DNA from: Streptomyces sp. NBC_01471
Lineage (GTDB): Bacteria > Actinomycetota > Actinomycetes > Streptomycetales > Streptomycetaceae
Length of the DNA stretch: 64,000 nt
Assembly: GCF_041438865.1 (NCBI RefSeq)
Contig: NZ_CP109450.1
Span: 4,857,001 to 4,921,000 of the forward strand
Direction: 5' to 3'
Part shown: piece by piece, positions 62,073-64,000 of the stretch
Position numbering within the stretch: position 1 is the stretch's first letter
How the letters are laid out: the number at the start of each line of letters is the position of its first letter
Notes under the pieces: model-generated
Seen by the model: the letters and a program-made list of their open reading frames with translations, nothing else
The model's database searches: none
Told to the model about the DNA's origin: nothing
Program-made: the position numbers and the translations under genes

Positions 62073-62735
62073 TCAGCGCTTTACGCCGCGTACGATCAGG
62101 GTTCCGATGTGTCCCTCGGTGGGGGCGCCCAGGACGGTTGCGTCGATGTCCTCGAAACCATTCTTGGCGAGAAGCGCGGCCCACTTACGGGGTGTGTAGC
62201 TGTACCGGTAGGTGAACATGGCCTTGCCCGCGAAGCCGCCTTTGTACATACCCTGGGGGCCGTAGGCCCCTGGGATGGCCGGAGGTTGGGAGAAGACCAA
62301 CCTGCCACCAGGGTTGAGCCGCTTGGCGATCAGCGGGAAGAGCTTCACCGGGTCGGTGAACCAAACCGCTCCGAAGATTGAGTAGATGGCGTCGTACGTC
62401 TTGGTGCTCGCCGCGAGGTGCTCAAGCACTTCCGCACAAATGAACTCCGCCCCCATAGGTCCCCAGCGTTCGGTCAGGTGTTTGACGGCGACCGGAGACA
62501 GGTCCAGGCCCGTGACCTTGACTCCCTGGTTCAGAAGGAACGCCGACGCTCGCCCAGTACCGCAGCCGATTTCCAGTGCCGTTCTCGGCGAACCCAGGAG
62601 TTCAGGCCCTGGACCGTGTCCGGCGTACTGCGTCCAGCCGACCACCGGTTCAGCCTCCAGGGCCTTGTCCTTCGTGCTCTCGGCGAAGGCGTCCCAGAGT
62701 TCGCGTTCAGAGTCGATGTTGTGCTGAGCGGGCAA
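62073..62735 (-). CDS. Class I SAM-dependent methyltransferase
   Basis: 220 aa from TTG 62735 with GAGGA 6 nt before. Rossmann methyltransferase: motif I TALEIGCGTGRASAFLLNQG (about 53-72), acidic ribose-binding Asp in VTGLDLSPVAVKHL, motif III AIYSIFGAVWFTDPVKLFP, post-motif LNPGGRLVFSQPP. The N-terminus SERELWDAFAESTKDK is helical. Substrate unknown (small-molecule methyltransferase type). A hairpin at 62763-62793 separates it from the upstream gene, so it has its own promoter or depends on readthrough. Part of the right-end accessory set. Confidence 0.88.
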   Translation of the reverse strand: MPAQHNIDSERELWDAFAESTKDKALEAEPVVGWTQYAGHGPGPELLGSPRTALEIGCGTGRASAFLLNQGVKVTGLDLSPVAVKHLTERWGPMGAEFICAEVLEHLAASTKTYDAIYSIFGAVWFTDPVKLFPLIAKRLNPGGRLVFSQPPAIPGAYGPQGMYKGGFAGKAMFTYRYSYTPRKWAALLAKNGFEDIDATVLGAPTEGHIGTLIVRGVKR

Positions 62736-62762
62736 CTGTCGTCCTCAGTTCCACATTGGTTC

Positions 62763-62793
62763 GGTGCCCCGCCCTGGGGGAAGGCGGGGCACC
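62763..62793 (-). terminator. Terminator between the glycine-rich-domain-like gene and the methyltransferase gene
   Basis: GGTGCCCCGCC (62763-62773) with GGCGGGGCACC (62783-62793), 9-nt loop, just after the stop of the 62809-63291 gene. Confidence 0.8.
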
Positions 62794-62808
62794 CCGTACA
62801 GGGCGGCG

Positions 62809-63291
62809 CTAGTGGCTGTCGGGCACCTTGTTGTCGCACGGCGAGCACTCCGCCGCGTCCGTGTCCCACAGCTCATCGTCTACGGCGAACCCGTTGTCCC
62901 GCAGGATGCCGGCCGTCCGCGTCACGGTGCCGTCGCAGCGCCGCTGGATCAGGGGAGCGTGGTGCTTGTACTGGCCGCTGTTGTGTTCGTCGCACAGAGC
63001 GAAGTACAGCGGAGTGTCCAGGATCAGGGCGTGAACGGCCACGTCCACCGTGTAGCCGACACCCATGTCCACGCCCTTCCGCTCCATAGCGGTGATCGTG
63101 TACGCGATGGCCTGGCCCAGCAGTCGTTCGGCAGTGTTACGGGTCATGACGCTGTTGTCGCGCAGCAGGAGAGCGATTTCTCGATCCCACAGCGTCGGCT
63201 CGGTGTCGGTGATCAGGTGGGGCACTCGATGGGCCAGTGCGTTGAGGATGATCTGCGGCTCACGGGTACGGGTCTGAACGGCTGTGCTCAT
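62809..63291 (-). CDS. Glycine-rich-domain-containing-like small protein
   Basis: 160 aa from ATG 63291 with GGAGG 8 nt before. The core TAERLLGQAIAYTITAMERKG then VDVAVHALILDTPLYFALCDE and YKHHAPL resembles the actinobacterial proteins annotated as glycine-rich domain-containing (pattern VDxxWHxFILDTxxYxxFC...HHxP), although the usual Trp is Val here. A C-terminal DTDAAECSPCDN adds two Cys. Such genes recur beside SAM methyltransferases and DUF5753 regulators in Streptomyces. Function unknown. Confidence 0.7.
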   Translation of the reverse strand: MSTAVQTRTREPQIILNALAHRVPHLITDTEPTLWDREIALLLRDNSVMTRNTAERLLGQAIAYTITAMERKGVDMGVGYTVDVAVHALILDTPLYFALCDEHNSGQYKHHAPLIQRRCDGTVTRTAGILRDNGFAVDDELWDTDAAECSPCDNKVPDSH

Positions 63292-63346
63292 TGTGCGTGC
63301 CTCCAGGGGGAAGGGTTGCGTGGAGCGTGCGGTTGGCCAGTTGTGT

Positions 63347-63532
63347 TCAGACGCCGTCCCGGATGCGGCGCTCGCTCTCGGGAGCACATGGGCTATCCGC
63401 GTGAACGGGGCAGCGACACAACGGGAAGCGATTCGACGCGGAAGGCTCTGAAGCAGGTGCCACCTCATGTTTCGGAACCCGCTCCGTGATGCCGTCCCTC
63501 GTCACTCGATAGACCGCGATGGTCATCACCAT
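63347..63532 (-). CDS. Very small Cys-containing hypothetical protein
   Basis: 61 aa from ATG 63532, chosen because GGAGG lies 5 nt before; longer in-frame starts have none. Sequence MVMTIAVYRVTRDGITERVP then EPSASNRFPLCRCPVHADSP with CxCPxH plus one more Cys, a possible metal-binding knuckle. It lies between the DUF5753 regulator gene and the glycine-rich-like gene, where Streptomyces often has a DUF397 gene, but it does not resemble DUF397. Function unknown. Confidence 0.6.
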   Translation of the reverse strand: MVMTIAVYRVTRDGITERVPKHEVAPASEPSASNRFPLCRCPVHADSPCAPESERRIRDGV

Positions 63533-63621
63533 GCTTGCCTCCGACTGCCAACTGGCTGTGCCAAGAACGGTAGAAAGAGGGGCAGCCAGGCAGGGCGGAT
63601 GTTGCATGGTGTTGTACGTCT

Positions 63622-64000
63622 TCATTCCTCGGTAGCGTCGAGGGCCTTCCTGATCAAGGCTTTGGCATTCGAGCCGTACACAGCGGTTCGTGCCATCTGA
63701 GCGAACGCGCTCAGGTACACGTCGATCTCGGCTCGATTCGTCACCCGAACCATGGCGGTCAGGGTTTCCACCTGAACTTCGCGATCATCGAATGCGTAGA
63801 AGGATTCGATGGGCCATACCGGGCGGCGTGACATGTGGGGGATGATCCCGAAAGCCAGGTTGGGGTGCCCGATGACGGACACGAAGTGTTCCAGTTGTTG
63901 CGCATGCTGCGGAGGGTCGGTCATCGGCATGTACAGGGCCGACTCCTCGATGAGGACGGACACTTGATTTCCCCGGAGAGTGGCGGCCGAGCGCTCCAGA
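63622..64000 (-). CDS. DUF5753 (Scr1-type) HTH regulator, 5' end beyond the window
   Basis: The last 125 or so codons are present; the frame stays open to the window edge (LERSAATLRGNQ precedes the first in-window start-like codon), so the gene is partial. Sequence VSVLIEESALYMPMTDPPQH, LEHFVSVIGHPNLAFGIIPH, PIESFYAFDDREVQVETLTA and ARTAVYGSNAKALIRKAL matches the C-terminal DUF5753 domain; the missing N-terminus should be an XRE HTH. These regulators pair with small DUF397-type or other neighbours in toxin-antitoxin-like or developmental modules. Confidence 0.85.
   Translation of the reverse strand, partial: LERSAATLRGNQVSVLIEESALYMPMTDPPQHAQQLEHFVSVIGHPNLAFGIIPHMSRRPVWPIESFYAFDDREVQVETLTAMVRVTNRAEIDVYLSAFAQMARTAVYGSNAKALIRKALDATEE

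Overview
The window is high-GC DNA with strongly GC-biased third codon positions, frequent GTG/TTG starts and many long perfect hairpins between genes. Gene content and order (two resuscitation-promoting factors, enolase, DivIC, DUF501, Ppx, type II NADH dehydrogenase, the UUA-reading tRNA bldA, a histidine-utilisation block, a SigB-like partner-switching locus, purKE) identify a Streptomyces chromosome core region resembling the S. coelicolor SCO3050-SCO3098 neighbourhood. That comparison is from memory; no search was run.

Left part (1-13.3 kb): the end of a LysM protein; a c-di-AMP (ydaO-type) riboswitch leader in front of the muralytic rpfA; eno, divIC, a DUF501 gene and ppx running rightward; a RelE/Phd toxin-antitoxin pair inserted on the other strand; ndh behind a long leader with a Rex-type operator; a cyclopropane-fatty-acid-synthase-like methyltransferase; a leftward MacB/FtsX-type ABC exporter; then bldA, the tRNA-Leu(UAA) that gates development in Streptomyces. 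Two protein genes in this same window carry in-frame TTA codons (an SGNH hydrolase and a roadblock protein), so they are candidate bldA-dependent genes.

Middle part (13.4-38 kb): a Bax-inhibitor-1-like membrane protein, small conserved proteins, a thiolase, the SGNH hydrolase, cystathionine beta-synthase, a TetR/SDR divergent pair, an amidohydrolase - cysteine-dioxygenase-like - NCS1 permease cluster with a divergent LacI regulator and paired operators, a QAT-type (osmoprotectant/ergothioneine-like) ABC transporter, an aromatic ammonia-lyase homologue whose MIO-forming Ala-Ser-Gly is altered, an RpiR regulator, and a four-gene roadblock/DUF4388-like operon without a GTPase or kinase.

Right part (38-61 kb): hutU, an M20 amidohydrolase, hutF and hutI in one operon (histidine to formylglutamate and onward, with no hutH or hutG in view); a SigB-family sigma factor with an anti-anti-sigma protein and an HATPase anti-sigma factor; a four-gene secreted/surface-protein operon whose first and last products carry sortase signals (LPKTG, LAETG) and share a domain; a POT peptide transporter, a two-component system, GtrA, purK-purE, a membrane-dipeptidase-type enzyme, UDP-glucose dehydrogenase and an acyl-CoA dehydrogenase.

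Right end (61.3-64 kb): composition and gene density change. It holds excisionase-like and HTH fragments interrupted by terminators, a SAM methyltransferase, a small glycine-rich-domain-like protein, a tiny Cys-containing protein and the 3' end of a DUF5753 (Scr1-type) regulator: an accessory island next to the acyl-CoA dehydrogenase. Several genes lack a Shine-Dalgarno sequence and have a TANNNT box 6-7 nt before the start codon, which indicates leaderless transcripts.
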